The notes under the pieces were generated by a model. That model was not told the origin of the DNA, made no database searches, and saw only the letters and a program-made list of their open reading frames with translations. 6,767 bases of DNA, taken from positions 1 to 6,767 of the forward strand of contig DNRP01000015.1 of NCBI GenBank assembly GCA_003499955.1, in the 5' to 3' direction. Positions 1 to 6,206 of this stretch are shown here, piece after piece. The stretch is from Cyanobacteria bacterium UBA9971. Lineage in GTDB: Bacteria; Cyanobacteriota; Vampirovibrionia; Gastranaerophilales; UBA9971. The first letter of the stretch is position 1; each line of letters begins with the position of its first letter. A program made the position numbers and the translations under genes.

Positions 1-2412
1 ATAAAAGCAAAATATATTTACGAAATACTTGATACAGAGCCGTTTTTTGATGAACAGTATTTGAAATTTCTTGAATGGATTGCCGATTATTATTGTTGTA
101 ATCTACAAAATGTTCTTGAATGCGTAATTCCTTCTATTTTTTTCTCAAAATCGAAAAGAGTCGTTTCTTTGAAAGCTCAAAATATTTCAGAATTAAAAAT
201 GACTTTAAAAGAATTAGCTGATTTTTATAAACTTAAATCAAATAAAAATCAGGAAACCATAATTGCTTTGCTTAAAGAAAAGCCTGAGCTAAGTGTTTTT
301 AGCTTGCAAAGAAAGTCAAAGATTTCATCGGGAGCTTTTTATGAGGCTTTGAGGAAATTAAGAGCCGGCAATCTTATAGAAGTTAAGACTTTAATAGAAG
401 CAAAATCCGCAAAGCCAAAGCTTGAGAAGTTTGTGAGGCTTACATGTCATTGCGAGCAAAGCAGGGAACCCAATTTTTTGATTAAATGTCAAAAAATAAG
501 GGGGACAATCCACAAAGTATTGGATAACAAATGGGTTGCTTCGTCGCAAGCTCCTCGCAATGCCAATAAGGGGATTCAGGGCGACAAAAGACAAAGCGCG
601 GTTTTGGAAAAACTCGAAAAACTTGGCGGGGAATGTAAACTGAGCGAATTTTTGAAAGAAGCGAAAACTACTGCTCTTACTGTGAAAAAAATAGCTGAAA
701 CAGGAAAAATCGAGATTTTTGATAAAGAAATCTATAGAAATCCTTTGAAAATCTTTGAAAATCAAGCTAAAGATGAGTTTTTAACTTTAAGCACTCACCA
801 AAAAGAAGCTTTAGATAAAATCACCGATTCTATGAAAACAGGCAATTCTGAGCCACTCTTGCTTTACGGGGTTACAGGCTCGGGAAAAACCGAAGTCTAT
901 TTGCATGCAGCCAAGGCTGCTCTGGAAAAAGGTAAGGATGTCATAATTCTCGCGCCGGAAATTCTTCTGGCATCACAACTGGCAAAGAGAATTTCTGCAC
1001 GATTTGGTGTAGATAAAGTAGCTCTCTGGCACAGCAATATTTCAGAAGGCGAAAGATTTGACGTGTGGGAACGAATAAAAAGCGGAGAAGTAAAAATTAT
1101 AGTTGGTGCAAGGTCGGCAATATTCGCGCCTGTCAAAAATCCCGGGCTTATTGTAATTGACGAAGAACATGAATCAAGCTACAAGCAGACTTCGCCATCT
1201 CCCAGATACAACGCGAAAACCCTCGCCTTTGAGAGAGCCAAGCGAACAGGGTCGGCATTGGTTTTAGGCAGTGCTACTCCTGATGTTGTGTCATATTACA
1301 GAGCCAAAAATACAGGCAAAATCCTGCATTTACCGGAAAGATTCGGCAGCGGAGAGTTGGCTGGTGTGACAGTTATTGATATGCGGGAAGAATTTAACAC
1401 AGGAAATAAAAGCATTTTCTCACGCGCATTAAGGCATAATCTGAAAAAAAATCTTGAAGAAGGCAAACAGTCTATACTTCTTATAAACAGGCGTGGATTT
1501 TCTACTTATGGGCAGTGTGTTAATTGCGGATTTGTCGCGGAATGCAAGAACTGTTCAATACCTTTGATACTTCATAAGACCACAAACAAGTTACGATGTC
1601 ATTATTGCAATTTTGAAAGAGATTTTATAAACACCTGCCCTGAATGCGGCAGTGGCGCGTTTAAGTATTCGGGGCTTGGAACGCAAAAAGTAGAGGAATT
1701 ATTCAATAAAAATTTCCCTGAAGCCAGAGCTGCAAGGATTGACAGCGATATAATGGCAAAGAAAAATGCTCATATCGAGATTATTGAGGCTTTCACTCAA
1801 GGTGAAATTGATGTTCTTATAGGAACACAGATGATTGCAAAAGGGCTTGATATCGCTAATGTAACTCTTGTGGGTGTTTTGTCCGCGGATTCTTTATTCA
1901 ACATGCCGGATTTTCGGGCAGGAGAAAGAGGTTTCCAGCTTCTCACGCAGGTTGCGGGAAGAGCCGGCAGGGGGGATTTTAAAGGGAAAGTTTATTTTCA
2001 GACTTATTCGCCGGAATATTTTGCGATACAGCACGCTAAAGAGCAGGATTTTGTAAGTTTTTACAATTATGAGATGCAGGGAAGGAACGAGCTTTCTTAT
2101 CCGCCTTTTAGCTACCTGATAAGGCTCATTATAAGTTCCAAAAATGAGATAAAATCCCGAAAAATCTCCGAAGAAGTTGCATACAAGCTTAAGGTACTTA
2201 CTGAATCGCAAGAAATAGACGAAAGGCTTGAGGTGCTTGGTCCTTCTCCTTGTATTATTTCGCGTCTTAAGCATGAATACAGGTTTCATGTGATTATTAA
2301 AAACACAATGGGCGAAAATGGGCATTTGATGATAACAAATTACCTAAAAACTCTCAATATTCCTTCGGAAGTCAAGTTTTTAATCGATGTTGACCCTTCA
2401 GATATGCTTTAG
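1..2412 (+). CDS. priA: Primosomal protein N' / replication-restart helicase PriA (5' end missing)
   Basis: PriA is a superfamily 2 3'-5' DNA helicase that recognises stalled or collapsed forks and reloads the replisome. The frame is open from base 1, and the first residues (through WIADYY) match the PriA N-terminal DNA-binding domain, so the true start lies upstream; roughly 50-60 residues are missing. Counting from base 1, the order is winged-helix-like segments (about 90-140 and 200-245), Walker A GVTGSGKT (290-297), DEEH box (387-390), GSAT (423-426), eight zinc-binding cysteines (506, 509, 515, 518, 533, 536, 546, 549) and motif VI QVAGRAGRG (650-658). The C-terminus ends in the usual IDVDP-x-x-ML. 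All catalytic and zinc residues are present, so it should be functional. The oddity is an extra segment at about residues 149-188, between the two winged-helix segments, encoded by a palindromic repeat. This makes the protein longer than usual (over 800 residues even truncated). The next gene converges on it from the other strand. Confidence 0.97.
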   Translation: MKAKYIYEILDTEPFFDEQYLKFLEWIADYYCCNLQNVLECVIPSIFFSKSKRVVSLKAQNISELKMTLKELADFYKLKSNKNQETIIALLKEKPELSVFSLQRKSKISSGAFYEALRKLRAGNLIEVKTLIEAKSAKPKLEKFVRLTCHCEQSREPNFLIKCQKIRGTIHKVLDNKWVASSQAPRNANKGIQGDKRQSAVLEKLEKLGGECKLSEFLKEAKTTALTVKKIAETGKIEIFDKEIYRNPLKIFENQAKDEFLTLSTHQKEALDKITDSMKTGNSEPLLLYGVTGSGKTEVYLHAAKAALEKGKDVIILAPEILLASQLAKRISARFGVDKVALWHSNISEGERFDVWERIKSGEVKIIVGARSAIFAPVKNPGLIVIDEEHESSYKQTSPSPRYNAKTLAFERAKRTGSALVLGSATPDVVSYYRAKNTGKILHLPERFGSGELAGVTVIDMREEFNTGNKSIFSRALRHNLKKNLEEGKQSILLINRRGFSTYGQCVNCGFVAECKNCSIPLILHKTTNKLRCHYCNFERDFINTCPECGSGAFKYSGLGTQKVEELFNKNFPEARAARIDSDIMAKKNAHIEIIEAFTQGEIDVLIGTQMIAKGLDIANVTLVGVLSADSLFNMPDFRAGERGFQLLTQVAGRAGRGDFKGKVYFQTYSPEYFAIQHAKEQDFVSFYNYEMQGRNELSYPPFSYLIRLIISSKNEIKSRKISEEVAYKLKVLTESQEIDERLEVLGPSPCIISRLKHEYRFHVIIKNTMGENGHLMITNYLKTLNIPSEVKFLIDVDPSDML
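445..564. repeat. Imperfect palindromic repeat element inserted in frame in priA
   Basis: The outer arms are CATTGCGAG (448-456) and its exact complement CTCGCAATG (554-562). Inner arms AACCCA (467-472) and TGGGTT (532-537) also pair, as do ATCCA (508-512) and TGGAT (521-525). Right-arm text such as TTGCTTCGTCGCAAGCTCCTCGCAATG closely resembles a dispersed palindromic repeat seen between genes in many bacteria, and resembles in behaviour the Rickettsia palindromic elements that sit inside genes. Here it is read as protein without a stop, giving a Cys/Arg/Lys-rich stretch starting CHCEQSREPN. It falls in the linker between two winged-helix segments, where family members have no comparable sequence. 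The right boundary is uncertain and may extend to about 580. No second copy is present in this window, so its repeat status rests on recognition of the motif. Confidence 0.75.
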
Positions 2413-2425
2413 TTCTTGCAGCTTA

Positions 2426-2800
2426 TTAATTTACGCAACTTACACAGCATTTAAAATTTATTTTCTCTTTCTTTCCGTTGAGCATGTATCTTGTTACTTT
2501 ATAATTTCCTTTTTTCCCTTTAATAACAATCTTTTCGTTTGCGCAAACTTTTATAGGCTGTGTGCAGCAACCATTAACAGGAGAAAGATTAATACATCCA
2601 TTCTCGCAGCCGGATAAGTTTATACAGTGCTTTTGTTTATCGGGACAAATTGCTGCGCCATTACAAAGTTCGACATAATCGGAGGATGTAATGTTAAATG
2701 TCGTGTCAGTCTTATTTTGCACTACCAGTGCTTGAGATGATGAAACAAAAACCAGAGTAAAAAATAATGTCATCAATGAAACGAGAAGCCCTTTAAACAT
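2426..2800 (-). CDS. Small secreted cysteine-rich protein, function unknown
   Basis: A 124-residue protein I do not recognise. It begins with a clear signal peptide: Lys3, a hydrophobic core over residues 5-19 and a likely signal peptidase I site after SQA (residue 24). The mature part of about 100 residues holds 11 cysteines (46, 52, 59, 65, 69, 78, 79, 86, 118, 119, 122), which suggests a disulfide-stabilised extracytoplasmic protein. The segment CINLS occurs twice (59-63 and 69-73), hinting at a small internal duplication. The odd cysteine count would leave one free, or allow dimer formation or metal binding. The start is supported by AAGGAG (2808-2813) seven bases upstream of the ATG. The gene stands alone, converges on priA with 13 bases between the stops and has no obvious terminator in that gap. 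No catalytic motif is visible. That it is a real gene rests on the signal peptide and RBS. Confidence 0.8.
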   Translation of the reverse strand: MFKGLLVSLMTLFFTLVFVSSSQALVVQNKTDTTFNITSSDYVELCNGAAICPDKQKHCINLSGCENGCINLSPVNGCCTQPIKVCANEKIVIKGKKGNYKVTRYMLNGKKEKINFKCCVSCVN

Positions 2801-2932
2801 CTTTGTTCTCCTTATTTTTGAAAGAAACTTTTTGCTCTACAATCTAAAATTTAGCACTTTGAGGCTTTGATTACATTGCAGATTAGTATAAAATTTATAT
2901 TCTTGTACAAAAAAGGTAGTCTTTGTTTATAA

Positions 2933-2951
2933 AAGGGACTAACTGTCCCTT
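2933..2951 (-). terminator. Candidate intrinsic terminator downstream of pgpH-ybeY
   Basis: AAGGGAC (2933-2939) and GTCCCTT (2945-2951) form a perfect 7-bp stem with a 5-base loop. Read on the minus strand, the stem is followed by TTTTA, a short T-tract, so it could stop transcripts leaving ybeY about 160 bases earlier. Read on the plus strand it is not followed by T's. The tract is short and the distance from ybeY is large, so this is a moderate call. Confidence 0.35.
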
Positions 2952-2965
2952 AAACCCTGTGTTCA

Positions 2966-2999
2966 TTTTCTTTCTTTTTGAACGCAAAAAGTAAGAAAA
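2966..2999. repeat. Long A/T-rich inverted repeat (hairpin)
   Basis: TTTTCTTTCTTTTT (2966-2979) pairs with AAAAAGTAAGAAAA (2986-2999) in 13 of 14 positions, with one T-T mismatch, around the 6-base loop GAACGC. The symmetry is too long to be expected by chance even in AT-rich DNA. Similar TTCTTTTTGAACGCAAAAAG sequences are, to my recollection, common intergenic repeats in several bacteria, often close to a GGGCTTCGCCCC block like the one at 3070-3081. It could be a bidirectional transcription barrier or part of a small mobile repeat. Confidence 0.6.
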
Positions 3000-3069
3000 A
3001 CAAAAAACCCCAGAGGAGGACCCACTTTTTTTATTAAGTATCAAAAAAGAAGGGGGAAGGACATTATCA

Positions 3070-3080
3070 GGGCTTCGCCC
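3070..3080. repeat. GC-rich hairpin GGGC-TTC-GCCC
   Basis: A 4-bp all-GC stem with a 3-base loop stands out in very AT-rich surroundings, 30 bases past the ybeY stop codon. On the minus strand it follows GGGGTTC. No T-tract follows directly on either strand, so it is not a standard intrinsic terminator. It is more likely part of the repeat block that includes 2966-2999. Confidence 0.4.
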
Positions 3081-3109
3081 CGAACCCCATAAAAAGAATA
3101 AAACACTTT

Positions 3110-3616
3110 TTATTTAACAGCAAAACCCGTCATTTCATGCTGAAGCGCAAGCATATCTTCAAGAGTTCCTTCATCAGGATGGTCAAACCCCAGTAAATGC
3201 AAAATCCCGTGGCTTAAAAGGAAATAAATTTCATCATTAAAAGTTTTTTCTCTTTCAACAGCCTGTTTTTTAGCAGTTTCTGTCGAAATAATAATTTCCC
3301 CGAGAGAAATCTGATTGTCTATTATGAAATACTCATCAGGATTATCCGCAAAGAGAGCAAAAGATAACACGTCAGTGGGCTTGTCCTTGCCTCTATAAGA
3401 CATGTTTAGCTCCTGTATATCAGCGTCATCGCAGAATACAATATCTACCTCCAAGTTATATTCAATCAAATTCAAATTGTTTAATACTGTAGATTCTATT
3501 ATTTCAGTATCTTTAGTTATATAATCCAGCATTTTGCAGGCAATATCGTTTATTTTATCGATATTTACGCTGAATCTATCCTGATTATCGGTTATTGAAA
3601 TTTTAAATTTGTTCAT
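3110..3616 (-). CDS. ybeY: Endoribonuclease YbeY, 16S rRNA maturation factor
   Basis: YbeY is a zinc-dependent single-strand endoribonuclease involved in 16S rRNA 3'-end maturation and late 70S ribosome quality control. The 168-residue protein carries the family signatures YRGKDKPTDVLSF (74-86) and SHGILHLLGFDH (135-146), whose His136, His140 and His146 hold the metal ion. The length is normal for the family. I chose the ATG at 3616-3614 (MNKFKI) because it gives a normal N-terminus and lies one base after the pgpH stop (TAATATG). A TTG further upstream would add 22 residues read out of frame over the pgpH C-terminus and looks spurious. There is no good SD at the chosen start (the nearest purine run, AAAGAG, is about 20 bases away), which suggests translational coupling to pgpH. 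The last gene of the apparent operon. Confidence 0.95.
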   Translation of the reverse strand: MNKFKISITDNQDRFSVNIDKINDIACKMLDYITKDTEIIESTVLNNLNLIEYNLEVDIVFCDDADIQELNMSYRGKDKPTDVLSFALFADNPDEYFIIDNQISLGEIIISTETAKKQAVEREKTFNDEIYFLLSHGILHLLGFDHPDEGTLEDMLALQHEMTGFAVK

Positions 3617-3617
3617 A

Positions 3618-5837
3618 TTACTGTTGAGAATTCTCTTTAGGCTGCTCTTCAGGAGGTATTTCCGGTAAAACTTCGGCTTCAAGCTGTTGCTGAATTTGTT
3701 TTATATTTGTAGTAGCTGTTTTCTGGTTAAGTTCTTCAAGAACATTCTGATGATATTTGATTCTATGGTGCTGCATACCTCTAAGAACGCGTTTGAATAC
3801 GCCTGCGACCACTTTTAAATCCTTCTGGGTAAGAGGGCTTTCTGAAAGTTGACCATCATAAAGTCTTTCTTTAATAATATTTTCAACTATATCTTCTATC
3901 ATTTCTTGAGAAGGTGTTTTAATTGATCTTACAGCAGATTCTACAGCGTCAGCAAGCATAAGAATTGCAATTTCTTTGGTAGAAGGTTTTGGATTGTTGT
4001 ATCTAAATTGTTCTTCGGAAATATTTTCCGCCCCCTCTTGTTCAAGAGCTTGCATGTAGAAATAAGAAGCGATTCCGTCACCGTGGTGCTGAATTATAAA
4101 CTGAAGAATTACCGGAGGAAGTCCGTATTCTTTGGCAAGCTCAATACCGTCTTTGGGATGGGCGGTGATTACCATCTTGCTTAACCTTGGATTGAGCTTT
4201 TCATGCGGATTTTCAATACCAAAGTATGACTGGTTTTCTATAAAAAACAGGGGTCTTTTTAATTTTCCGATGTCATGATAAAAAGCTCCTACTCTTGCTA
4301 AAACAGGGTTTCCGTCTATCGCTTCAGCAGCAGCCTCGCATAAATTGCTTACCATAAGACTGTGATGATAAGTTCCCGGTGCTTCAAACTGCAATCTTCT
4401 CAGTAAAATCTGGTTATGATCGGCTAATTCAGCAAGTCCGTAAGGCGTAATTATCTTAAATGCGCTTTCAATAAGCGGTAATGAGCCAAGAGCAATTATT
4501 CCGCTTCCAAGACCGTTTGCAAAGCCTAAGAAAATGCTTTTCAACAGCGCGGCAATGTCAATATTATCTGTTCCGTTTTGCAGCAAGAAGATTGAAAGTA
4601 TTACAAATGTTTGAATAAGACCGACATTAAACCCTGATCTTACTATATCCATTCTCCTGTAGTAATTAACGGAATTTGATGAGAATATTGCTATCAGTCC
4701 GCCTAGTAAAAAGACGAAAATATCTGCTGTCTGGTATTGAAGAGCGACACCAAGCATTATAATGTTTAGTATTATCACTAACATAGCTACTCTCGAGCTT
4801 GTGAATATCGTCAAAAGCATTGCTATAGCCGGTATAGGTATTACATAAACAGGTATTTCCGGCGGCAAAAATACGGCAAATAACGTTATCGTTCCTGTTA
4901 AAAGTGCAATAAGCCCAAGATAGCAGGGTTTTAAAAATTTTGAGTCAAAATTAATAAGATAATAAGCTAGGGTAAAAATACATAAACTTACAAGTGAAAA
5001 AATGCCAAAAAGTCCGAAAAAATCAATCTGCGCAACATTATACCCGATTTTTTTTAAGGCGGATTTTTGAACTCTGGTTATTTTATCTCCCACAGAAACA
5101 ATGATATCGCCTTTTTTGAAGTTTGTATAAATGGGTTTAACTTGATTAATTGCCTTTTGTCTTTCAAGTTCCGTGGCAATTTTATCTTCAGTCATGTTTG
5201 GTTCAAGTATTTTGTTAAGAACAAGGAAGATTGCTCTTTTTTGTGTTTTAGGAAGAGAAAGCCTTATATGGTTATTTAAAATGTCACTTCTTTTTGCTAT
5301 AAAATCAGAATCAGAAAGTCCTTCATCAAGAATTGCGTTTAAGGAATTAAGGGATTCGGTTGCTATTCTTGCATAGCCGCTTTCGGAGGATTTAAATAAG
5401 TAGTCAATAGAATTATTTATAAAATAATTATCTTCGGTAATTTCCAGTAATTCTTTGACCTCAATTCTTTTGGCAGAATCTTTCGCGCTTTTTTCCCTGA
5501 CTTCTTTTATAGAATTAAGAAGTTCTCCAAGGTTTTTTCTTATGTATTCATCTATGCCGTCCTGGCTTGGTCTTAGCACCGGTTTGATTTTCGCGGCTTC
5601 TTCCTGCTTTTCCAGTTCCATTTTGTCAGGATCTTCAACTTTAATATTTTTTGATGCTATAACATCAACTTTGCTCATTCCGTTATCTACTATGTTTTGA
5701 AATAGGTAGTAACGGCTGGCTAATAGTCCTGTTAATACAATAATACTTACTAACAGTAATAAAATAGCGGAAAATTTTTCTGATGTTATTAGCTGTAATA
5801 TTTTTTTAACTAATTTTGAGTGTTTACTTATATGCAT
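3618..5837 (-). CDS. pgpH: 7TM-HD membrane protein, cyclic-di-AMP phosphodiesterase PgpH (YqfF) family
   Basis: The 739-residue protein has the PgpH layout. A first membrane helix lies at about 22-45. An extracytoplasmic 7TMR-HDED domain (about 50-270) contains the KPVLRPSQDGID and KKGDIIVSVGDKIT segments. A block of about seven membrane helices covers about 272-460, and a cytoplasmic HD phosphohydrolase domain follows at about 475-700. HD-domain ligands visible are the His pair in GTYHHS (491-492), HD in FYHDIGKLKRP (521-522), H560, the pair QHH (584-585) and D630 in MLADAVES. In Listeria and relatives this family hydrolyses c-di-AMP to pApA. The C-terminal tail (about 705-739) is low-complexity and Gln/Glu/Pro-rich. 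The start ATG has only a weak SD (CAGG about 11 bases upstream), but no better Met is available before the first helix. It is followed by ybeY after one base, a linkage conserved in many bacteria. Substrate is inferred from the family. Confidence 0.93.
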   Translation of the reverse strand: MHISKHSKLVKKILQLITSEKFSAILLLLVSIIVLTGLLASRYYLFQNIVDNGMSKVDVIASKNIKVEDPDKMELEKQEEAAKIKPVLRPSQDGIDEYIRKNLGELLNSIKEVREKSAKDSAKRIEVKELLEITEDNYFINNSIDYLFKSSESGYARIATESLNSLNAILDEGLSDSDFIAKRSDILNNHIRLSLPKTQKRAIFLVLNKILEPNMTEDKIATELERQKAINQVKPIYTNFKKGDIIVSVGDKITRVQKSALKKIGYNVAQIDFFGLFGIFSLVSLCIFTLAYYLINFDSKFLKPCYLGLIALLTGTITLFAVFLPPEIPVYVIPIPAIAMLLTIFTSSRVAMLVIILNIIMLGVALQYQTADIFVFLLGGLIAIFSSNSVNYYRRMDIVRSGFNVGLIQTFVILSIFLLQNGTDNIDIAALLKSIFLGFANGLGSGIIALGSLPLIESAFKIITPYGLAELADHNQILLRRLQFEAPGTYHHSLMVSNLCEAAAEAIDGNPVLARVGAFYHDIGKLKRPLFFIENQSYFGIENPHEKLNPRLSKMVITAHPKDGIELAKEYGLPPVILQFIIQHHGDGIASYFYMQALEQEGAENISEEQFRYNNPKPSTKEIAILMLADAVESAVRSIKTPSQEMIEDIVENIIKERLYDGQLSESPLTQKDLKVVAGVFKRVLRGMQHHRIKYHQNVLEELNQKTATTNIKQIQQQLEAEVLPEIPPEEQPKENSQQ

Positions 5838-5896
5838 TTTATAAAAAACCTGATTTTATGCGAATATTATGATTTATACAATTTATTTTCCAGTTA

Positions 5897-5905
5897 ATTA
5901 TAGCA
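5897..5905 (-). promoter_or_regulatory. Extended -10 promoter element for pgpH-ybeY
   Basis: Read on the minus strand this is TGCTATAAT, a perfect -10 hexamer with the TGn extension. No good -35 box is found at 16-18 bases, which is normal for extended -10 promoters. Predicted transcription starts near 5890, leaving a 5' leader of about 53 bases before the pgpH ATG. The surroundings are extremely AT-rich, which raises the chance of a false match to the hexamer alone. The TG extension and position support the call. Confidence 0.6.
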
Positions 5906-6015
5906 ATAATAACAATAATTATCTATTTTTTTCAATAGTCTTATTTTTTTATTTTTGATAAACTGTGTTATTAGTATGACTTAGCACATTGAAAACTTAA
6001 TAAAGGGTAAGAAGT

Positions 6016-6074
6016 CCAATCACTATTCCTCCAACACACCACTTAAAATGGTAGCCAATTGGAAAGGAGGTGAT
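6016..6074 (+). promoter_or_regulatory. 5' leader with maskable, near-perfect Shine-Dalgarno of the small peptide ORF
   Basis: GAAAGGAGGTGAT (6062-6074) matches 13 consecutive bases of the complement of the 16S rRNA 3' end, far beyond a normal SD. Upstream, CCTCC (6028-6032) can pair with GGAGG (6066-6070), and ATCA (6019-6022) with the adjoining TGAT (6071-6074). This gives 9 pairs with a 5-base bulge and hides the whole SD. A competing pair, CCAAT (6016-6020) with ATTGG (6058-6062), cannot coexist with ATCA-TGAT and would leave the SD more open. A small ACCA/TGGT hairpin (6038-6052) sits in the loop. Such alternation is typical of type I toxin mRNAs. The rightward promoter feeding this leader is not clear; TGTTATTAG (5966-5974) is only a weak extended -10 candidate. 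Confidence 0.5.
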
Positions 6075-6078
6075 GCAT

Positions 6079-6159
6079 GTGAAAAAGGACAAAACAGAAA
6101 AAGCCCTAGCAATACTAGAGCTGATTCTTAAATTGATTTTGTTCTTTGTAGCAAAATAG
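6079..6159 (+). CDS. 26-residue hydrophobic peptide, candidate type I toxin
   Basis: From a GTG start the peptide has a charged N-terminus (KKDKTEK, residues 2-8), a Leu/Ile/Phe/Val-rich core (about 9-25) interrupted only by Glu14 and Lys18, and a terminal Lys. It would form a single membrane-associated or amphipathic helix, like the 26-38-residue pore-forming toxins of type I systems. I chose GTG at 6079 because it is 8 bases after GGAGG; the in-frame ATG at 6073 lies only 2 bases after it and inside the SD. The SD is exceptionally strong. A terminator begins at the stop codon, so it is a single-gene transcript. An antisense promoter and antisense terminator flank and overlap it. I recognise no named family. 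Alternative: a leader peptide (Leu and Ile are abundant), but the hairpin directly after the stop and the tRNA-modification gene downstream do not fit classic amino-acid attenuation. Confidence 0.6.
   Translation: MKKDKTEKALAILELILKLILFFVAK
6091..6122 (-). terminator. Intrinsic terminator of the antisense RNA, inside the peptide ORF
   Basis: Read on the minus strand, AGCTCTAG (6122-6115) pairs with CTAGGGCT (6109-6102) in 8 positions, one of them a T-G wobble, around the 5-base loop TATTG. It is followed immediately by a T-tract TTTTCTGTTTT (down to 6091). This is a standard intrinsic terminator pattern. It lies within codons 8-15 of the small peptide, so these bases have two jobs. On the plus strand the hairpin is followed by no T-tract, so peptide mRNA transcription should pass through. 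Confidence 0.65.
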
Positions 6160-6200
6160 GGCTTCTGATGTGGTAGGATGGCAGTCCTGCCACGCCCTTT
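6094..6200 (-). ncRNA. Predicted antisense RNA (candidate type I antitoxin), about 105 nt
   Basis: Start and end are inferred: transcription from the extended -10 at 6207-6215 should begin near 6200, and the intrinsic terminator at 6091-6122 should end it near 6094. The RNA would be fully complementary to the last two thirds of the peptide ORF and the 3' end of its mRNA, including the mRNA's terminator stem. Its own 5' end would fold into the mirror-image of that stem-loop (6159-6197), a natural site for loop-loop contact with the target. In known 3'-overlapping type I systems such RNAs trigger RNase III cleavage of the toxin mRNA. No transcript evidence is available from sequence alone. Confidence 0.55.
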
Positions 6201-6201
6201 T
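6158..6201 (+). terminator. Intrinsic terminator of the small peptide mRNA
   Basis: GTGGTAGGA (6170-6178) pairs with TCCTGCCAC (6185-6193) in 9 positions, one T-G wobble, around a 6-base loop. An outer AGGGC (6158-6162) pairs with GCCCT (6194-6198), separated on the 5' side by a 7-base bulge. The T-tract TTTT follows at 6198-6201. The stem begins within the TAG stop codon (6157-6159). It isolates the peptide transcript from the downstream trhP gene and would stabilise the mRNA 3' end. Confidence 0.75.
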
Positions 6202-6206
6202 ATAAT

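Larger units (their letters stand above)
2814..3109. other. Gene-free interval with several hairpins
   Basis: No ORF with a ribosome binding site was found here. The interval lies between the start of the secreted-protein gene and the end of ybeY, both on the minus strand. It holds a GGGAC hairpin (2933-2951), a long A/T hairpin (2966-2999), a CTTTTTT/AAAAAAG pair (3025-3031 with 3043-3049) and a GGGC-TTC-GCCC hairpin (3070-3080). A minus-strand promoter for the secreted protein should lie here. The best -10 is TATACT (complement of 2885-2890), but its candidate -35 boxes are weak (TTGTAC at 14 bases, TTTTGT at 16), so I do not call it separately. Confidence 0.6.

Noticed and set aside
391..765. 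Minus-strand 124-codon open frame inside priA
   Set aside because: Opposite to a clear PriA domain region, Phe-rich, no RBS and no family resemblance; a by-product of the AT-rich sense codons and the palindromic repeat.
1894..2325. Minus-strand 143-codon open frame inside the priA helicase region
   Set aside because: Overlaps conserved motif VI and the C-terminal domain of PriA; composition is unlike a real protein and no SD precedes it.
3617..3682. Longer ybeY start (TTG at 3682) adding 22 residues
   Set aside because: The extra residues are the pgpH C-terminus read in another frame and do not match YbeY N-termini; the ATG at 3616 fits the family.
6062..6074. Fragment of a 16S rRNA gene (complement of its 3' end)
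   Set aside because: The match is limited to the anti-SD complement; flanking bases show no rRNA sequence, so it is a Shine-Dalgarno and not an rRNA remnant.
6073..6075. ATG as start of the small peptide
   Set aside because: In frame but only two bases after GGAGG and within the SD-anti-SD duplex; GTG at 6079 has normal 8-base spacing.
6079..6201. Leader-peptide attenuation of trhP
   Set aside because: Leu and Ile codons are plentiful, but the only terminator hairpin begins at the stop codon with no clear antiterminator, and trhP is not an amino-acid biosynthesis gene. Kept as an alternative, less likely than a toxin.
6201..6206. Rightward TATAAT as the trhP promoter
   Set aside because: No TGn extension and no -35 match at 16-18 bases, since that spacing falls in the terminator stem.
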